64,000 nt of DNA from Diploptera punctata (GCA_030220185.1 JASPKZ010007247.1:639501-703500); one strand, 5' to 3'; positions 1 to 10,640 are shown, numbered from the stretch's first letter. Numbers and translations: made by a program. Notes: generated from the letters alone by a model not told the origin.

Positions 1-104
1 TTTCACAACATAGGTACAATGTGCCATTTCCCTCCGTTTTCTTTAGGCCTATGTGTTTAAACAATGAAGTTGCTTATTTGTGTGTGATCACTATCATCAC
101 CAAC

Positions 105-1140
105 AATCACGGATTAAGCCCATGTGGCTTGTTCCGGTCTCATAGATTCTCATTCAAAAGTTGGATCCATCTCTTCTTCGGTCTACCAACATTCCTGCGT
201 CCTTTTGGTTTGTATTTAAGTATCATTTTGGGAATGTGATCATCTTCCATTCTTTGAAAATGTTCTTTCCAGTTTTTTTCTAGATTATTTTATTCTATCT
301 AAGAGTTTAAAGATATTTAACTCATTTCTAATATCTTCACTTCTTCTCTTATCTAGAAGTTTGCAACCAGCCACACTTCTCAGAAATCTCATTTCAGCTG
401 CTTCTACGATCTTCTCTTCTCTTTTAGTTAAAACACAAAATTCACTACCATATAATAGTAAGGGGACTGCCACTACTTTATAAAATTTTATTTTTGTTTC
501 TTTTCTTATGCTTTTAAATATCCTTTTGATTGTTCCACATATATAATTAAATTTATTAAGTTTGTTAAATAGATCTTCATTTTTAAAATAGGAGGTTTCA
601 TAACCCAGGTATTTAAAATGGTTCACTTGTTCAATGGGTTTTCCCTCCAGAATTATTTTAGCTCTTATGGTATCTGATCCCTTAAAAGCTAGGATTTTCG
701 TTTTACTTATTGATATTTTAAAATTATATTTCTGTATAATGTTATTTAACTGAAAGAGTGATTTCTGTAGACCATCCTCTGAACTAGATATTAGAACTTG
801 GTCGTCTGCAAAAAAGTAAGGTATCTAACATCTTATTTCTTATTTTGAAATGTGAGTCCAAATTTATCTGCCAATTATATATGATATCGTCAATATAAAT
901 ATTAAAAAGGGAGGATGAGAGTGGACATCCCTGTCTTACACCTCTATTTATTGTTGCTGTTATATTGTTTTTAGTTTTGCCTCCAGTTTCTATTGTTATT
1001 TTTATTTTCTACACATAGACTTTTTATTGAAGTTATTAGGTGCTGAGGTACTCCTTTCTCTTTCATTATATTCCACAATTTATTTCTGTTAACTTTGTCA
1101 AATGCCTTTTCAAGATCTATAAATGCCATAAAAGTTGGTG
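105..1140 (-). mobile_element. LINE reverse transcriptase fragment (decayed)
   Basis: Reading the minus strand, pieces of a non-LTR retrotransposon reverse transcriptase appear in order: MAFIDLEKAFDKV (about 1127-1089), QGCPLSSSLF (about 938-910), the catalytic FADD followed by QVLISS (about 819-778), then an open stretch at 626-285 with YLGY, a KETKIKFYK segment, LLYGSE and AEMRFLRSVAG, and finally a GRRNVGRPKKRW tail near 160-140. These are palm, thumb and C-terminal blocks of LINE ORF2. Frames shift several times, so it is a dead 5'-truncated copy. The C-terminal block resembles RTE/BovB- or Jockey-like insect LINEs; the clade cannot be fixed by eye. Confidence 0.85.
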
Positions 1141-1479
1141 TGTGATCACTATTAAACAGTAAAGTTGCGCAGAAGAAATTTGTGCTATAAAGAATAATAT
1201 TTGCAGATCTGTGAACAATGAATGGAACATAGCACCTTTGAAATGTTTGCAGGACTTTGCGCCTTTCATAAATTATAATTTTATACTCTTTTTTTGGTGT
1301 TAATTGTTATGCTATCATAAATCTACTGGGAAAAGTTGGCTTAAAATTGTAATTTATACTTTTGATTAAATCTCCAAAAGTAAATATCATCAATTGTTTC
1401 TTAGAGGCAATCTATTGTTAATAACTTATTGTTTATAAATTTGGCACTTTTCACCTTTCTATTGATAAGTATCCAATTG

Positions 1480-1750
1480 TATCATCATCACCATCATCAT
1501 CATGTTTGGTTTAATCACCCGGGTCGAGTCACAGGCTTTCTAAGAACTTTCCTCCAGACCTCTCAATTCCTTTCGACTGTCTGCCAATTTCGAATTTTAA
1601 GTCTTTGGACATCTTCCAAAATTCCATCCATCCATCTAGCTTTAGGACTCCCAACATTTCTTCTTCCATCTGGATGGTCCATCATTATTTGTTTTAACTG
1701 TCTCACTGTTATCCAATCTCTGGATATGACCTAGCCATCTCAATCTAGCT
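1480..1750 (-). mobile_element. LINE C-terminal tail
   Basis: On the minus strand the frame IKIARLRWLGHIQRL is followed, after a shift, by DGRRNVGSPKARW, the block that ends ORF2 in many insect LINEs (RW-GH-RM then GRR-GRP-RW). Beyond the stop the copy ends in a short ATG/CAT simple repeat at 1481-1503, a usual 3' end for this type. No catalytic domain remains. Confidence 0.75.
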
Positions 1751-1912
1751 ATTTTAATATCAATAACAATGTCTGGTGATTTATACAAGTGATACAATTA
1801 GTTATACAATTAGATACGTACTAATAATAAATATATTTACTATATTCATATAAATAAGTGAATATTTATATTAATTAATTATTCAATAATATAACTTAAG
1901 ATTTTATTTAAA

Positions 1913-2323
1913 GGGGAAGGTAACTTAAAATGTTCCTGTAATGTATGTGTAATTATTATAATATTTATAAAGGGTCCGGTTGACTATGAGATTCTACAAA
2001 AGTTTTATCTTTAAGGGGGGTAGAATTTAAGTTGGAATATATCTAACTCGCAATTATCAATAATTGTAATTTTAGGCTGTAGCTGTGGGGAAGGTAACTT
2101 AAAATGTTCCTGTAATGTATGTGTAATTATTATAATATTTATAAAGGGTCCGGTTGACTATGAGATTCTACAAAAGTTTTATCTTTAAGGGGGGTAGAAT
2201 TTAAGTTGGAATATATCTAACTCGCAATTATCAATAATTGTAATTTTAGGCTGTAGCTGTGGGGAAGGTAACTTAAAATGTTCCTGTAATGTATGTGTAA
2301 TTATTATAATATTTATAAAGGGT
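1913..2323. repeat. 174 bp tandem repeat, 2.4 units
   Basis: The unit starting GGGGAAGGTAACTTAAAATG recurs at 1913, 2087 and 2261, an exact 174 bp period; the units look identical, so the expansion is recent. The sequence GATTTATACAAGTGATA occurs just before (near 1777) and just after (near 2324) the array. This could be a target duplication or an older repeat boundary. No coding potential is seen. Confidence 0.9.
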
Positions 2324-2339
2324 TTGATTTATACAAGTG

Positions 2340-3004
2340 ATATAATTCCTCATTATATCGTATTCACCATTCTCCTCTTTCCTGAATGCGTCCATATATT
2401 CTTCTTAGAATTTTTATTTAAAAAATTCCGAGCTAAGCATGGTATTTTCAGTCAAGACCCAAGTCTCACTTACATTCGTTAGCATAAACTTTATTAATGT
2501 CTTATATAATCTGATGTTTGTGTTAAAATATACATATTTTTATTAAAAATATTTTATCATTCTATAGTAACATTTATTGGCATTTTGAATTCTCTTACTT
2601 GTTTTTTCTCTTTAGTCTCATTAGAATTGTTAATTTGGATCCCCAGAATTCATAATAGTATATATTATGTAATTTGTTCCTGCGATAAGTGGAAGAGGCA
2701 GTCTTACGGCACTTAAACAAAACTAATGCCCCCAGGTCGCATATGACCCTTTACAAATTATTTCCCGACCTTATCTCCATGGGAAAATATGATCACAATT
2801 TAATGTTTTATTTTATAGCGCGACCCAGACAATCTATTCACATAGATGTCTATAATTCTCTAAATAAGTATTATATCCTGTGAGATATTTAGTATTGTAC
2901 TAAACGGCCCGCGGCTCAAATAATTTTGACACATCTCTCTAAGACCTCACTTTCATCAGGTACAATAAGGAAAATGATATTATTATTAATACAAAATTAT
3001 CTTA
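2340..3004. other. AT-rich spacer, nothing recognised
   Basis: I find no convincing gene. A 64-codon open stretch at 2689-2883 begins with GTG, not ATG, and has no recognisable motif. Confidence 0.5.
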
Positions 3005-3095
3005 TCATCGCCGTAACCGAGGGATTTAAGGCATTGTGTATTGGCGCAGAGCTATAGGATATATGCTGGTTCGAGTTCAGTATGTCTGGTCAAAA
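3005..3095 (+). repeat. Degenerate tRNA-derived SINE head (D family)
   Basis: The stretch from CGCCGTAACCGAGGGATTTAAGG to GCTGGTTCGAGTTCAG keeps a weak A-box and a B-box-like GGTTCGAGT. It matches the heads of the SINEs at 44714-45059 and 47121-47260 (shared GGCGCAGAGCTA and GCTGGTTCGAGT). No tail or target duplication is visible. Confidence 0.5.
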
Positions 3096-3171
3096 TTTAA
3101 AAAAAAGTCATACGAGAAAAGGTGAATATTAAATATTCAATAGTATATTATATAAGATATAAGCATTTTTA

Positions 3172-3258
3172 TTGGTATGAACATGTACGGCGAATGCAAG
3201 AAGAAAGGTTACCCAAGAAAAACTTGGAATAAGTATCCACCTGGAAGAAGAAAGAAAA
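3172..3258 (+). mobile_element. LINE C-terminal fragment, 5' side of an interrupted copy
   Basis: The frame YEHVRRMQEERLPKK and PPGRRKK is the end of a LINE ORF2. The homologous tail at 4750-4930 continues from the equivalent of PPGRR directly into RPQNLWMQ, whereas here the continuation appears only at about 4541. The composite repeat at 3259-4540 therefore lies inside this LINE copy. Confidence 0.65.
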
Positions 3259-3264
3259 TAAATA

Positions 3265-3722
3265 ATAGTTTAAAAAAACTAAAACAACACGCTTTATTAG
3301 AAAACCGAACTAAAAATGAAAAATAATTTTAATTTCCAACACGCTTGGGATAAAATTAAAGTGGTCAACAAAAAAATCATCTCCAACACATCTAGAATAA
3401 AACTAGAGTTATCTACAACAAAAAATATTTTTACCATCAAAAGCTCTATATCAATTAATACATTTGATGATAAACAGATATTGGTAAAAGTAAAATATCT
3501 AAGAAGAAAACGTAAAAACCATAAAAAGCACCCCACGCTTTTGATGGTAAAATTATTTTTTGTTGTAGATAACTATTTTTATTCTAGATGTGTTGGAAAT
3601 TATTTTTTTGTTGACCACTTCAATTTTATCCCAAGCGTGTTGGAAATTAAAATTATTTTTCATTTTTTAGTTCGGTTTTATAATAAAGCGTGTTGTTTTA
3701 GTTTTTTAAACTATTATTTATT
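3265..3722. repeat. Palindromic foldback within composite copy 1
   Basis: The left half (AACACGCTTTATTAG, TTCCAACACGCTTGGG, AGTGGTCAACAAAAA, ACCATCAAAAGC) is mirrored in order by the right half (GCTTTTGATGGT, TTTTTGTTGACCACTT, CCCAAGCGTGTTGGAA, CTAATAAAGCGTGTT). The two halves pair over roughly 200 bp with small gaps. Open frames here are by-products of the symmetry. Confidence 0.85.
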
Positions 3723-3865
3723 TTTTATTTTTTAGTTTAGTTTTCTAATAAAGCGTGTTGTTTAGTTTTTTAAACTATTATTTATTATTTTAAATTTAGT
3801 TCAATTGTCATAAACCGGAATCCCATGAAAATTTAATTGCTGAATACTCTTCTAAAAAAAATCCC

Positions 3866-3955
3866 GGGCCGGATTTGAACCAGCGACCTATGGATTACTG
3901 AAATTATATACCACTACAGTCCACCGCTCTACCAACTGAGCTCTTAAAACGATTG
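3866..3955 (-). repeat. tRNA-like segment (E family), minus strand
   Basis: Read on the minus strand: AGAGCTCAGTTGGTAGAGCGG (D arm and A-box) and a B-box-like GGTTCAAATCCGG. A second copy lies at 58935-59025 in the same position of the other composite copy. The variable insert between the boxes is longer than in a real tRNA, so this is a SINE head or tRNA-derived module. Confidence 0.65.
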
Positions 3956-4092
3956 ACTAAAAGTCGATAAGTCCGCAACCTATTATACCGGTTTGTTTAA
4001 AATTTTCTCATGATTCTGGCCAGGATTAAAAAAAATAAAATTATTGTATTGTCATGGGTCCTTTACAATTATACAAAGTTTCAAGTCGATCC

Positions 4093-4396
4093 GGTGCACG
4101 CCGTAGCGTAGTGGTTAAGGCACTGAGCTACAAACCGGAGGGTCGAGGGTTCAAGTCCCGTTGGGGTCAGGATTTTTAAACTGACCCAAACCCTCTGGCG
4201 GCACTATGGCCCTGGGGTCGACTCAGCCTCTAACGAAAATGAGTACCAGATTCTTGTTCTGGGGGTAAAAGCGGCCGTCACGCAGGGCTGACAACCCGGC
4301 TGACATAAAGTGCCGATTGTCTATAAAAAGTGGGAGCTTTAACCTCCTACTACCACAAGGGCCTCCGGGCCTGTTGTGGGATCACTTTACTTTTTT
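4093..4396 (+). mobile_element. tRNA-derived SINE, A family, with target duplication
   Basis: The head GCACGCCGTAGCGTAGTGG, with B-box GGGTTCAAGTCCC, is followed by a body containing AGGATTTTTAAACTGACCC and a T-rich end. Target duplications flank it: TTCAAGTCGATCC (4080-4092) and TTCAAGTCTATCC (4397-4409), one mismatch in 13. A second copy is at 12817-13120, with the same length to within a few bases. The insertion lies within the composite repeat, so it is younger than that element. Confidence 0.9.
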
Positions 4397-4447
4397 TTCA
4401 AGTCTATCCAATGTTTTTAGTGGGTGAAAATCGTGTCCAAAGATTCC

Positions 4448-4449
4448 GT

Positions 4450-4483
<34 letters not shown>
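4448..4483. repeat. (AT)n microsatellite
   Basis: Uninterrupted AT dinucleotides. In composite copy 2 the same place holds the long ATAG array. Confidence 0.95.
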
Positions 4484-4485
<2 letters not shown>

Positions 4486-4540
4486 TCTCTTACATAGACA
4501 GATACAGGTCAAGCTAACATAAAGCGTGTAAAAAGAACTC

Positions 4541-4688
4541 GAAATTAATGGATGCAAGGAATAAGAACTGGAATGAGAACAAGAGAACTGGAGGACATTG
4601 AGTGAATGGATAGGGACGAGTGAAGAAGGAAAATAAAATTTTTAGGACAGAAAGTTGTGTAAATATTGAAAATCTATAGGCATATAAA

Positions 4689-4738
<50 letters not shown>

Positions 4739-4930
4739 AACATTGGAATTGTGTCCACCTGGGAGAAGAAGGAAATTAAGACCTCAAAACTTGTGGATGC
4801 AAAAAAATGAGAACTGGAATGAGAACAAGAGGACTGATGGACATGGAGTGGATGGATAGAGACGAGTGGAGAAGAAAAATAAAACTTTAGGCACAGAAAG
4901 ATGTGTAAACATTAAAAATCTGTTTATAAA
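4541..4930 (+). mobile_element. Two LINE 3' tails separated by a (TTA)n tract
   Basis: Two related blocks, 4541-4680 and 4741-4930, each contain TGAGAACAAGAG and GATGGATAG.GACGAGTG. Translated, they give fragments such as PPGRRRK and MDRDEWRRK, the C-terminus of a LINE ORF2. The (TTA)n run at 4688-4736 separates them. The first block continues the fragment at 3172-3258; the second is an independent copy. Confidence 0.65.
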
Positions 4931-4939
4931 TAAAAAATA

Positions 4940-5549
4940 GTATTGTTATTATCCTAAAGATAATATGTATCACCTTCATAACAACTCCTGTTCTAAAAAT
5001 GACACCCTCCAGGTTATTGTGCACGTTTGTGTCTACATGTTTTAAAAACGTGATGTTGTTGGTCGTGACCATCTCGAAGAATCCATGAAACATGCTATGT
5101 GTAATTTTAAAATACTGCTGATCTTCACTTCCAACCTGTGACAATTATTTCCTTCAAGCAATTCAAATAATCCACACTGGTCACGACGTTTACGTGATCA
5201 TATGCAAGGAATTACATGTTTTAAGTTCCAGGCAACGCAGGATTTCAGCTATAAATAATCAGGAACCACACAAGTAGGAGTTGATTATATCAAATCCAAC
5301 TAGTTATACAGACGTTTCGGAATTTGCCACTGGGCTACACAATAAAGCACCTCCTATTCAGTTCCCCGTGTGAGCCAAGAATGTATTTTTTTTACTCTTC
5401 TTAAGCCCGTTCCTTCCCTTTGCCGGGATTATATGGAACTTACTGACAAATTAATTTAGTTAAGCTCATTTACCGATAGTTGTCGCGAGTGGAGGAGGGG
5501 GGGGGCGGCCTAGCGCCTCGATGAGACATCTAATGGGTAACTAAAGTAT
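4940..5549. other. No recognised gene
   Basis: AT-rich sequence ending in a G-rich run near 5495-5510. A GACGTTTCGG motif at about 5313, like that in the palindrome at 27670-27826, may be a Penelope remnant, but no paired arm is visible. Confidence 0.4.
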
Positions 5550-5762
5550 TTTTTTTATTTAATGTCACCACATTGTCATTTCGACATTCTGGTATTCTCT
5601 CCTGGCATGACGTTATTATAACTGACTTCTGAGGTTGGAGCGCCTGGAAGGCGTAATTACTCTGCCCCGATGATATATGATAGGTGATGATGGTAATGAT
5701 GTGCCAGGAGAGGTCTTAATCATAGATGTAATGAATATGTTATTGATGATAATGATGGCCCG
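5550..5762 (-). mobile_element. SINE B2-type body, 5' truncated
   Basis: Matches the 3' half of the full SINE at 48056-48425 (CCAGGAGAGAATACCAGAATG, the paired CCAGGAGAGGTCTTAAT, GGCGC-CC-ACCTCAGA) but lacks the tRNA-like head. A third copy is at 63708-63885. Orientation is minus because the head-proximal GATGATGGCC lies at the high-coordinate end. Confidence 0.7.
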
Positions 5763-5764
5763 AT

Positions 5765-6004
5765 GATGTTACTGGGTGGAAAACGGTCGGTAAATTTTGC
5801 AGAAATGCCTTTTTATTCAAGCTTCTGGTTCTTTTGCGAGCCAGAAAACCTTCAGACCTGGGACCCACGGCTTAAAGTCCCTCCCGGAGGACTTGTTCCT
5901 TGGATTTTCCATTCTACAAAATCCATCGCACCACAGCCGGGTTTGAACCCCAGCTCTCAGAACTAGAGATAAGGAATATAACCACTGGCCCACAACTGGC
6001 GACA
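5765..6004 (-). mobile_element. tRNA-derived SINE, C family
   Basis: On the minus strand a tRNA-like head (GTGGGCCAGTGGTTATATTC, then GGGGTTCAAACCCGGCTG) is followed by a body with GGAAAATCCAAGGAAC, CTCCGGGAGGGACTTTAA and CTGAAGGTTTTCTGGCT. The same order of motifs is found at 57672-57880. The short open frames on both strands are SINE sequence. Confidence 0.75.
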
Positions 6005-6517
6005 AAATATTTTTATCGCAGATAAAATATTAAATAACAGATAACAATTAATAAAAATAGTAATATTTTTACTAAAAATTATTTTTTTTAACAGAGCACG
6101 CTGCCCATATTTGAATTCACTGATACGGTCTCATTGCCTTACTATAGTCGGCGCTGTCAATATACAGTCAATAATAAAAACAAAATGTTAACATCTATCA
6201 CAGTTTTATAATGTTTATTGTTTCAAAGGCAACTAAAACTAAAAATCCACGAAAATTACGTAAAACCGTGTTCACGTTTCTGACTTTTTTTGGAAATTTT
6301 GGTTCCGGATTTTTAGTTTTATAAAATTGTAAGACGTGGTCGCGGTTCAGACTTTATTTTTGCAATTGACAAGCGTATATAATCAGTTTTTGTACTAACT
6401 TGTTATGCAAACAAATAAAACATGATAAAACCACAATCGTTGTTCAGACTTTGTTTTTACAATTGTTTGATTGCATTGTCTTGTGTAATATTCAAACATT
6501 TTCTCACAGTTTGACAA

Positions 6518-6518
6518 A

Positions 6519-6594
<76 letters not shown>

Positions 6595-6596
6595 TT
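6518..6596. repeat. (ATT)n microsatellite
   Basis: Nearly perfect ATT trinucleotides with one interruption near 6557. Confidence 0.95.
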
Positions 6597-6639
6597 ATAG
6601 GTGATTTAACATCTGAGGTCATATCTCATCTACTTATAT

Positions 6640-6847
6640 TTATATTTTTTAACGAATCCTTGGAATGGTGAACATGATGAAATAGATCGTGTTAACACAA
6701 TTTCAACCCAGTGTTTGCCTTGACGATTTAAGAAACCCAAGAAAAAAACTTTAGTTAGATTGGTCGGCACCGGAATTGAAACCGAAGCTTCCTGAATACG
6801 AGTTTCAAACACAACCGTTTTAACCAAAACGCTCGGTATTATTATTA

Positions 6848-6902
<55 letters not shown>
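6640..6902 (-). repeat. SINE-like tRNA remnant (G family) beside an (ATT)n tract
   Basis: The minus strand from about 6838 reads CGAGCGTTTTGGTTAAAACGG and then GGTTTCAATTCCGG, a degenerate A-box and B-box pair, followed by about 130 bp of body. Related heads lie at 10683-10775 and perhaps 31195-31335 (GCTCAG-like A-box, GGTTCAAA or GATTCAAA B-box). An (ATT)n run fills 6836-6902. Confidence 0.5.
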
Positions 6903-6905
<3 letters not shown>

Positions 6906-7330
6906 ATTCTGAACTTGTTTCACTATTACTAGGTCCTACTAGCAAAATACGATAACCTCACAGTCCACGTCCAAAATAACAACTATAGACTAGATATAAT
7001 CTGAAGAACAAGGAGCATCATGAAATTCACACAAAAAGAGCTTCAATATATCAAACGAATTAATTAACTGCAATTAATCAGAATTATTCAATGCACATGT
7101 AACAGCAATGTTCAGCTATCAATAAAAGATATTAATTTGTCTCGTATTATTCCAAAGCCTATTGAATACTTATGACAGCTTAGCAACCAAATTCTATTCA
7201 TGCTATATCCACATCATTATATAAACATTTCCATTTGTGAGCTGTTTCTTATTATACATGTCGAGGTATTTTATTTTAATAGTAGAGCTTATTGTTATTT
7301 AAACACGATCCAATAGTTATTAGCATCAAC

Positions 7331-7468
7331 AACGGCGGCAACGGCAACAACAGCAGCAACAGCAGCAATAGCAACAACAGCAACAACAACATAACAACAA
7401 AACAACAACAAAACAAAATAACAACAAAACAACAACAAAACAACAACGACAACAAAAAACAACAACAA

Positions 7469-7522
<54 letters not shown>

Positions 7523-7538
7523 CATCATCATCATCATT
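7331..7538. repeat. CAA/CAG-rich, (AAT)n and (CAT)n compound microsatellite
   Basis: A CAACAG/CAACAA tract runs into (AAT)n at about 7468-7522 and then CATCATCAT. The open frame of polyN/polyQ type across it is repeat-driven: it has no conserved domain and ends with the repeat. Confidence 0.9.
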
Positions 7539-7542
7539 AATC

Positions 7543-8037
7543 GTTATCTCAGTCCAATATTTAATTAATTCAAGTCAATGTTTCAATCTCCTTGTGCGAG
7601 ATCATTTTCAAGACATTTGACATGGTTGTTTATAATACATAGTTATTATTTATTATTGTATATTGTTTATAATACATGCACACCAAGACAATTATTATTA
7701 TTTCTTTTACAAATGTAAATGAACAAATTAAAAATTCCAATGTATGATTAAAATACGAGTATTTTAATACGGAATCTTATGTTTCAAACCATTCACTCAA
7801 ATCGCCATGAAATAAACAAAAATATTTTAGAGAATAGCGTGAAAGATATTATTCCTTGTTAAAATATTTTTAATCATAAATTGGAATTTTAAATTTGTTC
7901 ATTTAAATTTGCAAAAAATGTCTTGGTAATGGTAACTATGTAATATAAACAACCATGTCAAATGTCTTGAAAATGATCTCACATAAGGAGATAGAAACAT
8001 CGGCTTCAATAAATTAATTTTTTGACTGAGATAACCA
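7543..8037. mobile_element. Long foldback/MITE-like element
   Basis: Outer arms of about 90 bp (7543-7635 and 7950-8037) are inverted copies: GTTATCTCAGTC pairs with GACTGAGATAAC, and CATTTGACATGGTTGTTTAT pairs with ATAAACAACCATGTCAAATG. Inner arms (about 7690-7765 and 7845-7930; CCAAGACA with TGTCTTGG, TTTGTTCATTTA-like blocks) also pair, so almost the whole 495 bp is palindromic around about 7790. No ORF. The superfamily is unknown. Confidence 0.8.
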
Positions 8038-8133
8038 CTAGTTCTTGTTGTTATTACGATTCAATATACCAGGTCATACAGTACCTCATCTGCGGTTCAA
8101 GCTGTAAACCCTATGCTAGAGATCCTCTTTATA

Positions 8134-9295
8134 CAGGGTGATTCAAAGTCTCTTGACATTTTCGCCAAACCAATGTTTTATGTCAAACTTTTTATTACAT
8201 ATGGAAAGTAATGACTACTGGATGATAAACTCAGTACATTTCAACGTGGTGGCCTCTAAGTCACAGACTCCATGTTTGAAGTGTACAGCAAAACGCTTTT
8301 ACCAGCATAGCTGGTGTGATTCCAGCTACCGCGGCAGGTATTCGGTTTCTCAATTGCTGTAAGGTGTTGACCTTCACTTCATACACTTTGGACTTAACGA
8401 AACACCAAACAAAGAAGTCAGATATGAAGGCCGTCCAAATTCTCGGTGAACCACGATCGATCCACCTTCCAGGGAAAGCTTCGTTGAGGTGGTCACGAAC
8501 AATGATGGCAAAAATGGGGTGGTGTCGCCATCTTACTGGAAAACCACAGTATCTTGTGCAGCATCCTACGCCAGCTGCAATTCTAGGTATCGTTCTAACA
8601 TGTCAAGATAGTTAATTCAGTTACTGTTGTTTCCGCAAACATGAACGGCCCGTAAATTTTTGTTTTTGTTATTCCCAGCCACACATTTGCCTTTGATGTG
8701 TCTCTCTGAAACTCTTGTATGGTATTTAGCTGTTCGCCTGCCCAAATCCTACAATGATGTCTATTGGCATGTCCACATGTGTGGAATGTTGCCTAATCAC
8801 TGAATAACACATGTTCCATGAGGTCTTCATTTTCAATGGCATCACACATAGCTAGTCGAGCTACATAAGTGATCTGGTTCAAGCTTGTGCATTATCTGGA
8901 TGTGATAAGGGCGTTTGTTCAGTTTGAAGCGCAACGTACGCCATACATACCCAACTCTCTATTGAGTCTTCTGGTTGATGCTCCGGGACTTCATGAGATG
9001 GTGTCCTGTATGGTTTGCACGTTTTCTCGTGTTGTAGCCGGCCTCCCTCTACGTTCCTCATTAGCGACAGATCCCGTCCGTTTCATTTTCAGTACCAGAT
9101 CTCTAATAGCTTGCCTGCTATTACCCGATTTTCTGAAATTTCGTGAATTCTTCTTGGACCTGCCCATACGTCAATCCTCGTATACAAGCGAAATCGATAA
9201 CTTATCTATTGTTAGCATAGTTTTCAATTACCTATAACAATAATACATAAATTAACGATATGAGGAAAATGTCAAGAGACTTTTGAATCACTCTG
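8134..9295 (-). mobile_element. mariner-like DNA transposon, defective
   Basis: Terminal inverted repeats of about 30 bp (left CAGGGTGATTCAAAG..CTCTTGACATTTTC; right GAAAATGTCAAGAGAC..GAATCACTCTG) are flanked by TA at 8132-8133 and 9296-9297, the TA target duplication of Tc1/mariner. The minus strand encodes a broken transposase: EHVLFSD before a TAG at 8795-8793, ATFH, a DGDT segment near 8530, and SDFFVWCFVKSKVYE with VNTLQQLRNRIPAA near 8420-8350. These correspond to the three catalytic acidic sites of a DDD/E enzyme. At 1162 bp it is near the usual mariner length, but stops and shifts make it inactive. Confidence 0.85.
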
Positions 9296-9362
9296 TATAA
9301 TAGTCAGTGTTTTAATATTCCGTTCTATGATCTCTGGGGAATTATTTTAATATATGGCCTTG

Positions 9363-9694
9363 GTCCACCGCTGTGATCTCGAGGTAGCGTGCTGCCTTGT
9401 CACGCAGCGGGCCCGAGTTCGATTCCCGGTCGGGACAGACTCCTGGGTGAGGTTTTTTTTCGGGTTTTTTCCTCACCTGTATGACAAATGTTAGGACGCT
9501 TAGGGCCCAGCGGTCCCCGAAAATCATCCGGCCATCATCATCATCCTCATCATTATCATCAACATTCACGGTGTGGAAAACAAACGGGAAGCTATCACAC
9601 CTATAATTCCCTAGTAAAGCTGAAAGCACAGCATGAAAATGTTATGATTGCAGTGAAAGACCTGCCCCCGGGTAGAATTACTGTGGATGGATGG
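9363..9694 (+). mobile_element. tRNA-derived SINE, B family, full length with TSD
   Basis: The head GTCCACCGCTGTGATCTCG with B-box GAGTTCGATTCCCGG is followed by GGTGAGGTTTTTTTTCGGG, a CATCATCATCC trinucleotide block, GGGAAGCTATCACAC and a tail ending GTGGATGG. An 11 bp target duplication, ATATGGCCTTG, lies at 9352-9362 and 9695-9705. Other B copies are at 18830-19125, 22881-23208, 45825-46177, 48056-48425 and 54515-54715. This is the commonest SINE family in the window. Confidence 0.92.
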
Positions 9695-9949
9695 ATATGG
9701 CCTTGTTCAGATCTGTTGTGACAACCAAACCTGGGCAAACTATAGTGGTCATATTATAATATTTTAACATTTCTTTTCAACAATATTTATATCTTTAAAA
9801 TATGTTTATAAAGCCCCTACATTTGGGTCATGTAGTATCTATTTATTTTACTACTTTGTTATTTTTATTTTTATTTAATGATAAAAAATTATTAAAATGA
9901 TGAAATAGTCCCGATAATGAAATCTCATTCAGTATTTCCCTTGACTATT

Positions 9950-10640
9950 TAACTCATGCCCCAAATGGGAGTCAACGACCAATCACGTTACAATGATTTT
10001 TTATTTACAACCAATCACAGTCGTGTTTCGCCTAAAATTTACCAACTAAAGTTTATCATAATAAAGAAAGCGCCTCCCTTTTAACATTCTGAATAGATCA
10101 TAGCGTTACTTTGCAGTGCCGGACTCACTAAGAAATACGGCTACCAGATTGTATATACAATACATGAATGCCAACACAACTACCGCATGCGGGAGTTAAT
10201 ATAAAAACATTTGAAGCAATTGAATATACCACCAAAAAAAGAAACCACTGTTTGCAATTTCTTAAATGTATTTTTTCCCAGAAAAATATAATTGTCATAT
10301 TTACATCAGAGGACATCAGAAATTAATTAATATACAGTTTGATGTGTTTCATTTTTTCTCCACTAGAGAGCATTCCTACAATATTGCGTTCCTTTCCAAA
10401 TAAATAATAAGATATGGTTGAAGTGACGAACAAAAGAACCAAATGAAGCGTACCGATCGTTTCTCATTTGTTATCAAACATCGCCGTTTACATTAAATAT
10501 ATAAATATTTTAAAATATCTATAGTTAAATAATGATTTGTGAGTAAACAGCTTAATTTTATTCGTTAAATAGTCCTAACAAATGCCACTCTTGATTTCCA
10601 AATTATCTAGATAAATTGGAAATCACTCGTGGCATTACTT
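9950..10640 (+). repeat. Dispersed repeat H, copy 1
   Basis: Begins with TTTAACTCATGCCCCAAATG and ends with the imperfect hairpin CCACTCTTGATTTCCAAATT ... GGAAATCACTCGTGG. Copies lie at 32660-33400 (same strand), 48905-49640 (opposite) and 43990-46490 (opposite, interrupted). Shared internal landmarks include CCAATCACGTT, CATCGCCGTTTACATTAAAT and TTCTCCACTA. No ORF of consequence; probably a non-autonomous element. Confidence 0.8.

Larger units (their letters stand above)
3259..4540 (+). mobile_element. Composite repeat, copy 1 (foldback, tRNA-like, 165-bp unit)
   Basis: Homologous piece by piece to 58341-59880. In order it holds a palindromic foldback (3265-3722), a repeat of its right end (3733-3790), a tRNA-like segment on the minus strand (3866-3955), one copy of the GATTCTGGCCAGGATT unit (from 4012), a SINE insertion (4093-4396), an (AT)n tract and a closing GCTAACATAAAGCGTGTAAA. 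The left end has ACACGCTTTATT, the inverse of the AAAGCGTGT right end, so short inverted termini are likely. No ORF is seen; I infer a non-autonomous DNA element of unknown superfamily. Confidence 0.65.

Noticed and set aside
3316..3735. 139-codon plus frame
   Set aside because: It lies across a palindromic foldback; the second half is the complement of the first, not a coding sequence.
7292..7540. polyN/polyQ open frame and its poly-Ile complement
   Set aside because: It follows the CAA/AAT microsatellite exactly, with no non-repetitive domain; composition artefact.
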